DNA of 12,779 nt from assembly GCA_027405735.1 (NCBI GenBank), contig JAPEHQ010000051.1, positions 1 to 12,779 on the forward strand, written 5' to 3'. Under the pieces are notes generated by a model. That model saw only the letters and a list, made by a program, of their open reading frames with translations. It did not search any database and was not told where the DNA came from. The position numbers and the translations under genes are program-made. The DNA comes from Mucor racemosus. Its lineage: Eukaryota > Mucoromycota > Mucoromycetes > Mucorales > Mucoraceae. Shown piece by piece: positions 1-7,080 of the stretch (positions within the stretch are counted from its first letter, which is position 1; each line of letters opens with the position of its first letter).

Positions 1-780
1 GCTGTATATTTAGTAATCTTCTAGTTTTGAGTACATTGTTATTGATTTGATATTTTAAGGGGTAAATTGTGTAGAGCATTGACCATAAGGGATTAATTTC
101 AAGTTTGACAATATCGACTTTTGGGAAATGGTTGTTTTGTTTTATTTTTGTTATATCTATTTTATGCAACCTTGATTTTTAAGGGGTAGTTTTTATATGC
201 TTGAATCTTATTTATATTGATAGTGCAACTACGATATAGATGAGTAGTTGACTAAATTGATATCTTTGTTTATTATCATTATTGATTTGGATAGAATCCT
301 GTTTTGATATATATGTCATTTGTGTAATTGATTGCGCCGTGATCAAGGGTGCTATCATCTACACGACATGTATGGTTCAAAAAGGGTATTTCATATTTTT
401 AGCATGCGTTTGTTATTGTGTCAATTGAAGCGTTTTTTATTATCGTTGTTCACATTTCAAGTGGCATCATATCTTATGAGCGACACTTGGAATTTAGGCT
501 GTTTTATTTTTATCAAGCGTTTTTAGTATGTAATTCCACTGCAACATCATTTGTTCCCCAAATCAAATAGTATATAAACCCTATTAATTTCATTCCAATA
601 AACGACATCTCTTCACTTGATTAAATTTCTAGTTTTTTGTTATATCAAAAGATACTAATATAGAAATACTCTGCTAAAAGATACATTTTATTAATTCATT
701 GATGCTTCGTATTTATATGTTTTCTAAATGGTTTATGATTATCAATATTATTAATGAATTGCCGGGTATTGAGGTACTTG

Positions 781-804
781 ATATGATTTCGGAACAAATC
801 ATAT
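781..804. repeat. perfect 9-bp inverted repeat, 6-nt loop
   Basis: ATATGATTT (781-789) and AAATCATAT (796-804) are exact reverse complements around CGGAAC. No function can be assigned; it is one of three hairpins within about 360 bp. Confidence 0.7.
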
Positions 805-931
805 ACAATGGAATCTGTGGAATTGGGAATCTGTGATTGTATCATTTGAATAAGTAGGATTGCTTATGTTTCATTGCTACGGATTGTTCCTGAATGTTCC
901 TGATAGTCGCTGTTAATGCTAATGGTTATGT

Positions 932-962
932 ATGACATTTAGTATGAGTTACTAAATGTCAT
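932..962. repeat. perfect 13-bp inverted repeat, 5-nt loop
   Basis: ATGACATTTAGTA (932-944) is exactly complementary to 950-962 around the loop TGAGT. This is the strongest palindrome in the left flank. It could be a remnant of a small inverted-repeat element or a protein-binding site; nothing else supports either reading. Confidence 0.75.
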
Positions 963-1089
963 GCCATGTTGGATTTCAATAGTTGTTCCTGGATTTCTAC
1001 ATCTGGGTAAACTTATGATATATCATTTTTATTTAACCTAAACATATTTTGATAAATCATTACCTATTATTTATGTTATTATTAAATCT

Positions 1090-1135
1090 CATTTCAATCC
1101 CATATTGAACCTGACATCCAAATGGAATTGAAATG
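1090..1135. repeat. 14-bp inverted repeat with one mismatch
   Basis: CATTTCAATCCCAT (1090-1103) pairs with ATGGAATTGAAATG (1122-1135) except at one position, with an 18-nt loop. Function unknown. Confidence 0.6.
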
Positions 1136-1434
1136 GTATAAATACTTTTAGAATCCAGGACCTGATGGCTCTTGGCTTCCTTTTTTAACTTAATAATAAA
1201 GACCCTACGTTCTCCGTGATATAATCACTTGTAGTCTTTATCTTATTAGTATTGGAAATAATCGTTATCTACATATAACACTCAAATACCAGAATATAAA
1301 TGCACTAACCTAACATTGTTGTCCAACGATTGTCCTAAAATCGAGTGTAAAAATTAAGCATCAAACCTATTGAGGTATTCATTTTCTGTATTCAAAAAAT
1401 AGATCCAACTGAAATCTACTTTGCATTTTTTATT

Positions 1435-1439
1435 TCTGC
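1435..1439. repeat. target site duplication, left copy (TCTGC)
   Basis: These five bases directly precede the TG of the 5' LTR and are repeated at 7437-7441 directly after the CA of the 3' LTR. A 5-bp duplication is the usual product of Ty3/gypsy integrase. The exact match means both element ends come from one insertion. Confidence 0.93.
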
Positions 1440-1636
1440 TGATGTGAACTACTGGCAGTCTTTCACACATCAAATTGAATTAGTAATGAATAACATGAAT
1501 CTGGTGTGAGAACCAAGATCATGAAATATAGAAACTTAACTATAATTTAAAATCACAAACAACAATTATAGATAATTGTATAACCTGAATTAGTAATTGC
1601 TGATCCCTTTTCCCATCAGCTTTAAAACCAAGAAGA

Positions 1637-1661
1637 TCAAATTACTGCATTAGTAATTTGA
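1637..1661 (+). repeat. perfect 10-bp hairpin in LTR U3
   Basis: TCAAATTACT (1637-1646) pairs exactly with AGTAATTTGA (1652-1661) around the loop GCATT, 14 bp upstream of the TATA box. It could be a dimeric regulator site or an RNA fold. The 3' LTR carries it at 7278-7302. Confidence 0.6.
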
Positions 1662-1674
1662 ATTAGACATTTAA

Positions 1675-1682
1675 TATAAATA
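1675..1682 (+). promoter_or_regulatory. LTR TATA box (TATAAATA)
   Basis: TATAAATA sits 155 bp before the leader ATG, with an AATAAA signal at 1732-1737. TATA then AATAAA within one LTR is the expected U3-R order. The equivalent TATA at 7316-7323 could drive outward transcription into the right flank. Confidence 0.6.
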
Positions 1683-1685
1683 CCA

Positions 1686-1714
1686 CAACGATCCATCGAG
1701 TAGATGAATCGTTG
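1686..1714 (+). repeat. 12-bp hairpin at the predicted transcription start
   Basis: CAACGATCCATC (1686-1697) pairs with GATGAATCGTTG (1703-1714) with one mismatch and a 5-nt loop, starting 4 bp after the TATA box. Transcription probably starts within or just after it (inferred from TATA spacing). The 3' LTR copy lies at 7327-7355. Confidence 0.6.
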
Positions 1715-1731
1715 CTTTACTTTATACCTTT

Positions 1732-1737
1732 AATAAA
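1732..1737 (+). terminator. LTR polyadenylation signal AATAAA
   Basis: AATAAA lies 50 bp after the TATA box. The 3' LTR copy (7373-7378) is the one expected to end the genomic transcript. Confidence 0.5.
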
Positions 1738-1795
1738 CTTAGAAGAGTTATAATTGTATTTCCCATCGCTTTTTTATAATTACGTTTTTGTAGCA

Positions 1796-1837
1796 TTTTT
1801 TACAATTAACATTTTTATTTATTCTATTAATTTTTAA
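1796..1837 (+). other. untranslated leader without a tRNA-type primer binding site
   Basis: These 42 bases between the 5' LTR and the first ATG contain no TGG, the start of a primer site complementary to a tRNA 3' CCA end. TACAATTA (1801-1808) is complementary to TAATTGTA in U5 (1751-1758), a weak candidate for self-priming as described for Tf1 and related chromoviruses. In such AT-rich DNA an 8-nt match may be chance. Confidence 0.4.
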
Positions 1838-2095
1838 ATGACATCTACTGCTTCAAATTCACCTGAAAGCTCCTCCTCTGTTGGTTCTCCCCCTCTTGCT
1901 CCTGTGGATGCTCCCGTTGATATCTCAAGCCAGGTTGCTGCTCCTGACAGCTTAGAGCAAATGAATTTAAACACTACTGTACCTGGTGAGGATACAGAAA
2001 TGACTGATGCTCCATCTCAAGAAACCACAAATGCTCCCATCTCTATTCCAAGTGCCACTACGAAAAATAATCCGGTGGATGTTCTAAAAAAATAA
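1838..2095 (+). CDS. N-terminal Ser/Pro/Thr-rich segment of the element's Gag, 85 codons
   Basis: This is the first ATG of the element's transcript. The product is rich in Ser, Pro, Thr and acidic residues and has no recognisable fold, as is common for the disordered N-termini of Gag proteins. It ends in CTA AAA AAA TAA. The adjacent -1 frame continues without a stop into the Gag frame that has an ATG at 2125, so this segment is most simply the N-terminus of one Gag-Pol product. It would be joined either by -1 ribosomal slippage on the A7 run or because one A is missing from the sequence. Alternatively it is a short upstream protein and Gag starts at 2125. Nothing here shows a function beyond likely disorder. 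Confidence 0.6.
   Translation: MTSTASNSPESSSSVGSPPLAPVDAPVDISSQVAAPDSLEQMNLNTTVPGEDTEMTDAPSQETTNAPISIPSATTKNNPVDVLKK
2086..2095 (+). promoter_or_regulatory. candidate -1 frameshift site (A AAA AAA followed by TAA)
   Basis: In the frame of the upstream 85-codon ORF the run reads as the canonical slippery heptamer A-AAA-AAA (2086-2092) with TAA as the next codon. A -1 slip enters exactly the frame that is open through Gag. I could not identify a stable downstream pseudoknot by eye. Other -1 breaks in this window lie in homopolymers without such phasing, so a missing base is the main alternative. Confidence 0.4.
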
Positions 2096-2124
2096 TTTAT
2101 CATCGAGACCTGTATCTTAGTCTA

Positions 2125-4530
2125 ATGGCTGATATGATTACCACTGATTCCAACGAACCAAAAGCTATAAAACAACTAAGTGAAGTTAGGGAGAAAATCG
2201 AAAAGATGAATAAAGACATTAATGTCATGAAGACATCAATCAGACTTTCCAACGACAAAGTTTCTGCTGCAGTCCTTAACTCAGGTACCAAGATTACTGC
2301 TCCCTCCTCAGGTATTCGTTTAAACCGACAAGATTTACCAAAATTTCAACTGAAGTCCAGCAATAACAAATACTTTCCAAAGGAGGATGCTTACGAATCA
2401 GTAAATCATTTTTTGAGATCATTTGAAAAAGTAATTTCTTCCAGTGGAGAAGAGATTGAAAATATCTGGAAACGGTATATTCCCCTTACCTTGCACTTTG
2501 ATCTCGATGCTTGGCTGAACAATGAGCTTTTGCTATGTGAAACCTGGACCCAGGCTGGTGTCCTATTTAACAAGAAATTTGGTAATAATGCTGTTCTAAA
2601 ATTACAATCAAGACGACAAGTCTTTAATGCGGCTATGAAGATTGGTGAGACCACTGACGACTATACAGCAAGATTCAATAAGGCTGCTTCTGAAGCCGGT
2701 TATAAGGCGGATAACTTAACTATTGGTGATGCTTTTTTGATGGGTTTTCCCCTAGATTGGCAAACTCAAATCAACACTTTGTTGCACTGCACTTATATTG
2801 ATAGAGAACATTGGAGAGTTGAAGAAATTTATACCGCTGCTATCAACATTTTCAACACCCAAATTTGTCCTATTACTTTTATTAGTAAATCTCGTGGTCC
2901 TGCCTCTACTTCGTCATCAACTGCTGTTAATTCATCAAGCCCTGCTAAGAGGTTCAAAGCAACCATTGAAGGTTCCAATTTCTTTTGCCCAAATCATGGT
3001 GGCGCCTCTGCTCGACACAATGAAAAAGATTGTCATGTTTCTAAACGTTCTTCTGCTTCTGCTTCTGCTTCGTCTTCATCTTCGTCTACTCATCCTCCTA
3101 GAACTAATTTTTTGGGAAGCAAGAATGTGCCTCATAAGGCTACTGGCAATACTTTTTGTACTTGGTGTGGCAAAATCTGGGTATTTGGGCATTCGTGTCC
3201 TGAATATCATGAAAAAAATACTGGAAGAAACGTTCGCGTTTTGACTATTCGTAGTTCTGGTTCTAGTAAAAAGAAAAATAAAGGAAAAAAGAGGGCTGAT
3301 GATAATGAAAAAGTCTTTCGTGAAAACATGGAAGAAGACTCCTACTGTGAGTACAAAAATAATAAACAAACAAATAAAAATGATTTTAAACTAATCACCC
3401 CTTTACTTTTAAATAATATTAGAGTTCTTGGCAAGGTAGATCCTGGTGCTGATATTTCTTTTATCAATAAATCAATTTTAAATAAAGATTTCAAAAATAT
3501 AAAAAATATAAAAACTATGGGTTATTTAAACTTTTTGTCTGTAAATGAAGATGGCACTAATAGTCGCACCAAAAGGGTTGGACAAACTGAGCCTATGGAA
3601 GTAACTTATTTAAATGGAATTTCTTTTAAACATAAATTTGAAATCATTGAATTCAATGATGAAATGAAAACAGATTTTGATGTTCTGCTTGGTTCTGACA
3701 TTTTACCTAAATTAAAAATTTATCTTAGTGGTGTCGCTCATGCTTGGCCTCAAGATTTAAATAAAGAAATGTCTCAATTCGAGAATATCAATTATGATAC
3801 GAAAAATGATTATGATCCTGAAAACGCTGATTATGGATCCTCTACTGAACGCAAAGATCTAATGAAAGCTATTCAGAATTCTCTTGATCAAAACATAAAA
3901 ATAAGACCTGACGCTGTATGTTCAATGAAAGAAAGTATTGTCCAAATCCCAATTGATGATCCTTCAGATTGTTTTGTGAGACAATATCCATTACCTGCTA
4001 ATGCACATAATGAAATAAAAGCCCAACTAAAAGAATGGCTTGAAAATGGTATTGTGGAAAAGACCATTCCATCGTCTGTTTATCATTCACCGTTGTTGTG
4101 TGTACCAAAAAAGGATTTAAATGGCAAACCTACTAAGCTTCGTATTTGTTGTGATCTACGAAAAATTAATGCAGCCATCTCTCAAAATTATCATGAAAAC
4201 TATGCAGTACCTAAAATCAACGAAATTTTTGATAGAGTCTCGGCTAATGCACGCATAATAAGTAAAATTGACTTACATCAGGCATACATGTCGTATAGTG
4301 TGCACAAAAATTCGAGAGAAGCTTTAACCTTTAGTTATAACGGTTCGTTTTACCATTGGTCTAGAGCCCCTTACGGATTAAAATTTATGAGTTCATTGTT
4401 TGTTAAATGCATGTCTATTTTATTAAATGATATTCATATGGAACTTAAAAAAGAAATGCAAAAAGAAAATCAACATATCAATACTACTGAAGATGATGAT
4501 ACCTTTATGGAGGGGTCGAGCATTATGTAG
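2125..4530 (+). CDS. Gag, aspartic protease and N-terminal reverse transcriptase of the chromovirus
   Basis: An 801-codon open frame. Residues about 80-245 form a retrotransposon Gag (capsid-like) domain. Two Cys/His clusters follow: C288-x2-H-x6-H-x4-C303 and C345-x2-C-x7-H-x-C358. A Ser-rich and then Lys-rich linker leads to protease with D439-P-G-A-D and the flap-side LLGSD near 521-525. Reverse transcriptase starts near 600, with RICCDLRKIN at 673-682, the first catalytic Asp at 716 (KIDLHQAY) and PYGL at 749-752. After PYGL comes a Lys/Glu- then Asp-rich insert, and the frame ends 8 codons after a G4 run (4512-4515). The YVDD motif lies at once in the -1 frame, so the stop is not the real end of Pol. 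The start at 2125 is the first ATG of this frame, but the frame is open back into the A7 run. DPG instead of DTG/DSG in the protease is unusual. Confidence 0.9.
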   Translation: MADMITTDSNEPKAIKQLSEVREKIEKMNKDINVMKTSIRLSNDKVSAAVLNSGTKITAPSSGIRLNRQDLPKFQLKSSNNKYFPKEDAYESVNHFLRSFEKVISSSGEEIENIWKRYIPLTLHFDLDAWLNNELLLCETWTQAGVLFNKKFGNNAVLKLQSRRQVFNAAMKIGETTDDYTARFNKAASEAGYKADNLTIGDAFLMGFPLDWQTQINTLLHCTYIDREHWRVEEIYTAAINIFNTQICPITFISKSRGPASTSSSTAVNSSSPAKRFKATIEGSNFFCPNHGGASARHNEKDCHVSKRSSASASASSSSSSTHPPRTNFLGSKNVPHKATGNTFCTWCGKIWVFGHSCPEYHEKNTGRNVRVLTIRSSGSSKKKNKGKKRADDNEKVFRENMEEDSYCEYKNNKQTNKNDFKLITPLLLNNIRVLGKVDPGADISFINKSILNKDFKNIKNIKTMGYLNFLSVNEDGTNSRTKRVGQTEPMEVTYLNGISFKHKFEIIEFNDEMKTDFDVLLGSDILPKLKIYLSGVAHAWPQDLNKEMSQFENINYDTKNDYDPENADYGSSTERKDLMKAIQNSLDQNIKIRPDAVCSMKESIVQIPIDDPSDCFVRQYPLPANAHNEIKAQLKEWLENGIVEKTIPSSVYHSPLLCVPKKDLNGKPTKLRICCDLRKINAAISQNYHENYAVPKINEIFDRVSANARIISKIDLHQAYMSYSVHKNSREALTFSYNGSFYHWSRAPYGLKFMSSLFVKCMSILLNDIHMELKKEMQKENQHINTTEDDDTFMEGSSIM

Positions 4531-5024
4531 ATGATATTGTCTTATTTAGCAAGGATCCAGTATCTCATATAAAACTGATTAACCTAGTTATCAACAGGTT
4601 GACATCTGTTAATCTTCGCATAAATGTGGATAAATGTACATGGTTTAAAACTTCAGTGTTTTTGTTAGGGTTTGTTGTTGGACCTGGTGTTACGAAAATT
4701 GATATGCGACGTTTGTCAAATATTGATAATTGGCCAATTCCAAAAACTGCCAAACAAGTAAAAAGTATAATGGGAGTTGTATCTCATCTACGAGATTATT
4801 GCCCTATGCTATCAAAAGTGGCTGCACCTATCGATCAATTAAGAAATGACAAAGATGTAAAAAATAACTGGACACAGTTACACACTGATCGTTTAAATGC
4901 AATCAAGCAAATCTTATTATCAAATCAAATACTCCATTCACCTTTGTTGGAAAATAAATTCTTCCTTCAAGTAGATGCAAGCCTGTACGGTATCGCTGCT
5001 TGTCTATATCAAAAGATGATATAG
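4516..5024 (+). CDS. Pol continuation: reverse transcriptase YVDD to start of RNase H
   Basis: Frame 3 carries the polymerase catalytic YVDD (4524-4535), followed by the RT thumb and connection region and the RNase H start with its first catalytic Asp at 4974 (VDAS context). It has no start codon of its own at the proper place and is a continuation of the upstream Gag-Pol frame after a -1 change in the G run 4512-4515. It ends at a TAG just after an A4 run (5011-5014), where RNase H continues in the next -1 frame. Neither run is an in-phase slippery heptamer, so programmed frameshifting is not a good explanation. Confidence 0.88.
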
Positions 5025-5824
5025 GGCGAATTAAACATATTGGTTTCGTCAGCAAGTCGTTAAATCAAGCTGAACGAAACTGGTCTACAAACCGTCGTGA
5101 AACTGCTGCAATCATATTTGGATTACAAAAGTTTAGATCTCTATTATGGGGTCATCCAAATCTCGAAATTTTAACTGATCATATTGCACTGACATATATG
5201 TTCACTTCAACAAATTTAAATAGTACCTTACAAAATTACTTGGAAATTTTGAGTGAATACAACTTCACTATTTCTCATGTAAAAGGCATAGATAATGTGT
5301 TAAGTGATGCATTATCTCGGTTGTATCCGCCAATTGAGGAAGATCAAATACTTGAAGAAGAAAATCAAAAACAAATGAAAAGATTACAAAGGTTTATTTT
5401 GATGAAAAGAGCAAATAATAAAAGTGAGCTTGTTCGTAAAACAAAAGTTTACTCGCAAGATAAAAACCTAAATATCTTGGCTGTGAAAATTAGTAGCAAA
5501 GAATTTAAATCTGCTATTACAGATTATGTTTGTCCTCCAGAAAAAGATAGAGCTGAAATTATAAAGGATGCTCATGAAATTGGACATTTTGGTACAGAAA
5601 GTTGTGTGAAACATATACATACATACTACGGTTTACATTGGAACTCTATTTACAAAGATGTTAAAGAGGCTCTTCTGTCTTGTCGTGAATGTGCCTTACA
5701 TAATACATCAAGAAAAGGATACAATCCTGCTCGTAGCATTGTCAGCTATGAAACGATGGATAGAGTAGCGGTTGACCTCATAGGCCCGTTACCTGTCACC
5801 GACAAAGGAACATATATATTTTAG
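5012..5824 (+). CDS. Pol continuation: RNase H core and integrase N-terminus
   Basis: Frame 2 carries the remaining RNase H acidic residues: Glu at 5099 (RRETAA), Asp at 5177 (LTDH) and Asp at 5306 (SDALSR). The tether follows, then the integrase zinc-binding HHCC motif (His at 5573 and 5585, Cys at 5681 and 5690) and the first catalytic Asp of integrase at 5774 (VDLIGP). The frame stops at TAG 5822-5824 directly after a T4 run (5819-5822), and the sequence continues in sense in the -1 frame. It joins the upstream segment at the A4 run 5011-5014. Confidence 0.88.
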   Translation, partial: KDDIGRIKHIGFVSKSLNQAERNWSTNRRETAAIIFGLQKFRSLLWGHPNLEILTDHIALTYMFTSTNLNSTLQNYLEILSEYNFTISHVKGIDNVLSDALSRLYPPIEEDQILEEENQKQMKRLQRFILMKRANNKSELVRKTKVYSQDKNLNILAVKISSKEFKSAITDYVCPPEKDRAEIIKDAHEIGHFGTESCVKHIHTYYGLHWNSIYKDVKEALLSCRECALHNTSRKGYNPARSIVSYETMDRVAVDLIGPLPVTDKGTYIF

Positions 5825-5962
5825 TCATGATTGATCTCTGTACTCGATACGTTATTACTCGTGCTATTCCAAACAAATCAAGCGTTACTGTCGCCCAAAC
5901 TTTACTCAATATTTTGGTGATTACGGCGTGGCCATAAATATCTTTCAATCGGATAATGGAAA
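5824..5962 (+). CDS. Pol continuation: integrase catalytic core between two frame changes
   Basis: Integrase core sequence is read in frame 1 from 5824 to the T4 run at 5912-5915, then in frame 3 to the A3 run at 5960-5962. Frame 3 contains the second catalytic Asp at 5952 (SDNG context). Without the frame changes this stretch would carry stop codons. Each change moves the frame by -1 at a homopolymer. The conserved spacing of Asp (5774), Asp (5952) and Glu (6059) shows that no larger piece is missing. Confidence 0.8.
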
Positions 5963-6937
5963 GAATGGTCTAATACGCTAATGAGTCTCCTTACAAAAAC
6001 ATTAAATATACAACATCGATTTTCCACTCCATATTATAGTCAATCCAATGGCAGTGTTGAGAATTCAAATCGAACAATCATGCAAACCTTACGAAAAATG
6101 TGTGGTAATGATCACCGAAATTGGGATGATCGTTTGGCACTTTGTCAATTAGCCATAAACATGAAAATAAAGAACCGTACTGCAAGTACTCCATTTAGCT
6201 TAATGTTTGCTCGACAAGTTAGCACTAAAAGATCCACTGAAAATCTCAATCTAAATGGACGAAAACCCCTCACTATTTCTGAACTCCAAAAGCGAGCTGA
6301 ATATATGAATTCAATTGTATTCCCTGCAATCCAAACTAGAACTACTCGTTTAGTAGAAGAATACAATAAAAAATTTGATGAAAAACATTATATAATTGAT
6401 ATACCTTTTGACACACCTGTCATGGTAAGATTGAAGGAAGGTCGTGAAAATAAATTTGCTCCTTTGTATGCAGGACCTTATGTCGTTGCAAGAAAAACAC
6501 AAGCGGGTAATTACGTACTGCGTGATGAAAATAATGAACTACTTCATAGAGAATATACGCCTTCTGAATTAAAAGTTGTTTCTTTAGATGAAACTGTAAT
6601 TGAAGAAGAAACATTTGAAGTTGAGGATATTCGTGATCATCGTAAAAACAAAGATGGTATTACTGAATATTTGGTCAAATGGGCTGGTTATGGTGAACGC
6701 GAAAATAGTTATATAACTCCAGATTTCTTCTCCTCTCCTCTTCCTATTAAAAAATACTGGGAGAAAGTAAAACGAAATAATGCATTTGACATAGAAAGAA
6801 AACGAAAATTAGTAGAACAAAATAATACTTCTAAACCCCAAATACAAACTAAACACTCAATTAGCAACCCTAGTAAACGAAAACGTGGTAACAATGTATC
6901 ACAAACATCCAAACTTAGCAATCGTCGCAAAGCTTAA
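5963..6937 (+). CDS. Pol C-terminus: integrase D,D35E glutamate, GPY/F module and chromodomain
   Basis: Frame 2 resumes after the A run at 5960-5962 and stays open to TAA (6935-6937). The third catalytic residue of integrase is Glu at 6059 (GSVENSNR), about 35 codons after the second Asp. The C-terminal GPY/F module follows near 6380-6580 (AGPYVV), then a chromodomain near 6604-6765 (FEVEDIRDHR, EYLVKWAGYG). The tail is basic, with KRKR near the end, like a nuclear localisation signal. Chromodomains of chromoviral integrases can steer insertion to marked chromatin. Here the usual NTWEP-type segment reads NSYITP, so one aromatic-cage Trp is Tyr. The first ATG of the frame (5981) is not a real start. 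Confidence 0.9.
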   Translation, partial: EWSNTLMSLLTKTLNIQHRFSTPYYSQSNGSVENSNRTIMQTLRKMCGNDHRNWDDRLALCQLAINMKIKNRTASTPFSLMFARQVSTKRSTENLNLNGRKPLTISELQKRAEYMNSIVFPAIQTRTTRLVEEYNKKFDEKHYIIDIPFDTPVMVRLKEGRENKFAPLYAGPYVVARKTQAGNYVLRDENNELLHREYTPSELKVVSLDETVIEEETFEVEDIRDHRKNKDGITEYLVKWAGYGERENSYITPDFFSSPLPIKKYWEKVKRNNAFDIERKRKLVEQNNTSKPQIQTKHSISNPSKRKRGNNVSQTSKLSNRRKA

Positions 6938-7080
6938 TAGTAAATTATTACACAAAAAAAAAAAAAAAAATCAATCCATTTCAATCTAATAAATACATAT
7001 CCTATTTATCCTTTACCCTTACTATCTCTCTTTATATTACTCTAGTCAACACATCTGCCAATGTGTTTGGCCGGGGAGCA
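6938..7080 (+). other. 3' untranslated part of the element with A17 tract, hairpin and short polypurine tract
   Basis: It follows the Pol stop. It holds A17 (6954-6970) and a 7-bp hairpin (AACACAT 7048-7054 with ATGTGTT 7061-7067). GGGGAG at 7073-7078, two bases before the 3' LTR, is the best polypurine-tract candidate for plus-strand priming. The tract is short and separated from the LTR by CA. Confidence 0.5.

Larger units (their letters stand above)
1..1439. other. AT-rich intergenic stretch, no supported gene
   Basis: No open frame here has recognisable domains or convincing composition; the longest (64 codons at 332-526) looks like chance. Visible structure is limited to a 12-bp direct repeat TTTTAAGGGGTA (53-64 and 177-188), a near-tandem GGAATCTGTG pair (810-819 and 826-835), hairpins listed separately, and a TATA-like AGTATATAAACC near 568-579 with no gene behind it. 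The stretch is the left flank of the retrotransposon insertion site. Confidence 0.6.
1440..1795 (+). repeat. 5' LTR (356 bp)
   Basis: It begins TGATGTGAAC and ends TTTGTAGCA. It matches 7081-7436 at every position I compared. Inside are a TATA box, an AATAAA signal, three copies of ATTAGTAAT, and hairpins at 1562-1579 (8 bp), 1637-1661 (10 bp perfect, loop GCATT) and 1686-1714. It supplies the promoter for the element's transcript. Confidence 0.96.

Noticed and set aside
332..526. 64-codon plus-strand open frame
   Set aside because: Cys/Phe/Leu-rich chance composition, no domain, no promoter or neighbour support.
1423..1432. 10-nt match GCATTTTTTA between the insertion site flank and the 5' LTR/leader junction (1793-1802)
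   Set aside because: Low-complexity T run in AT-rich DNA; chance is the simplest explanation.
2798..3244. 148-codon open frame overlapping Gag
   Set aside because: It is the shifted-frame shadow of Gag, Leu-rich because Ser/Ala codons are read out of frame.
4512..5015. Programmed frameshifting as the cause of the pol breaks
   Set aside because: The runs GGGG and AAAA are not in-phase X-XXY-YYZ heptamers, and five shifts in one polyprotein would be without precedent to my knowledge.
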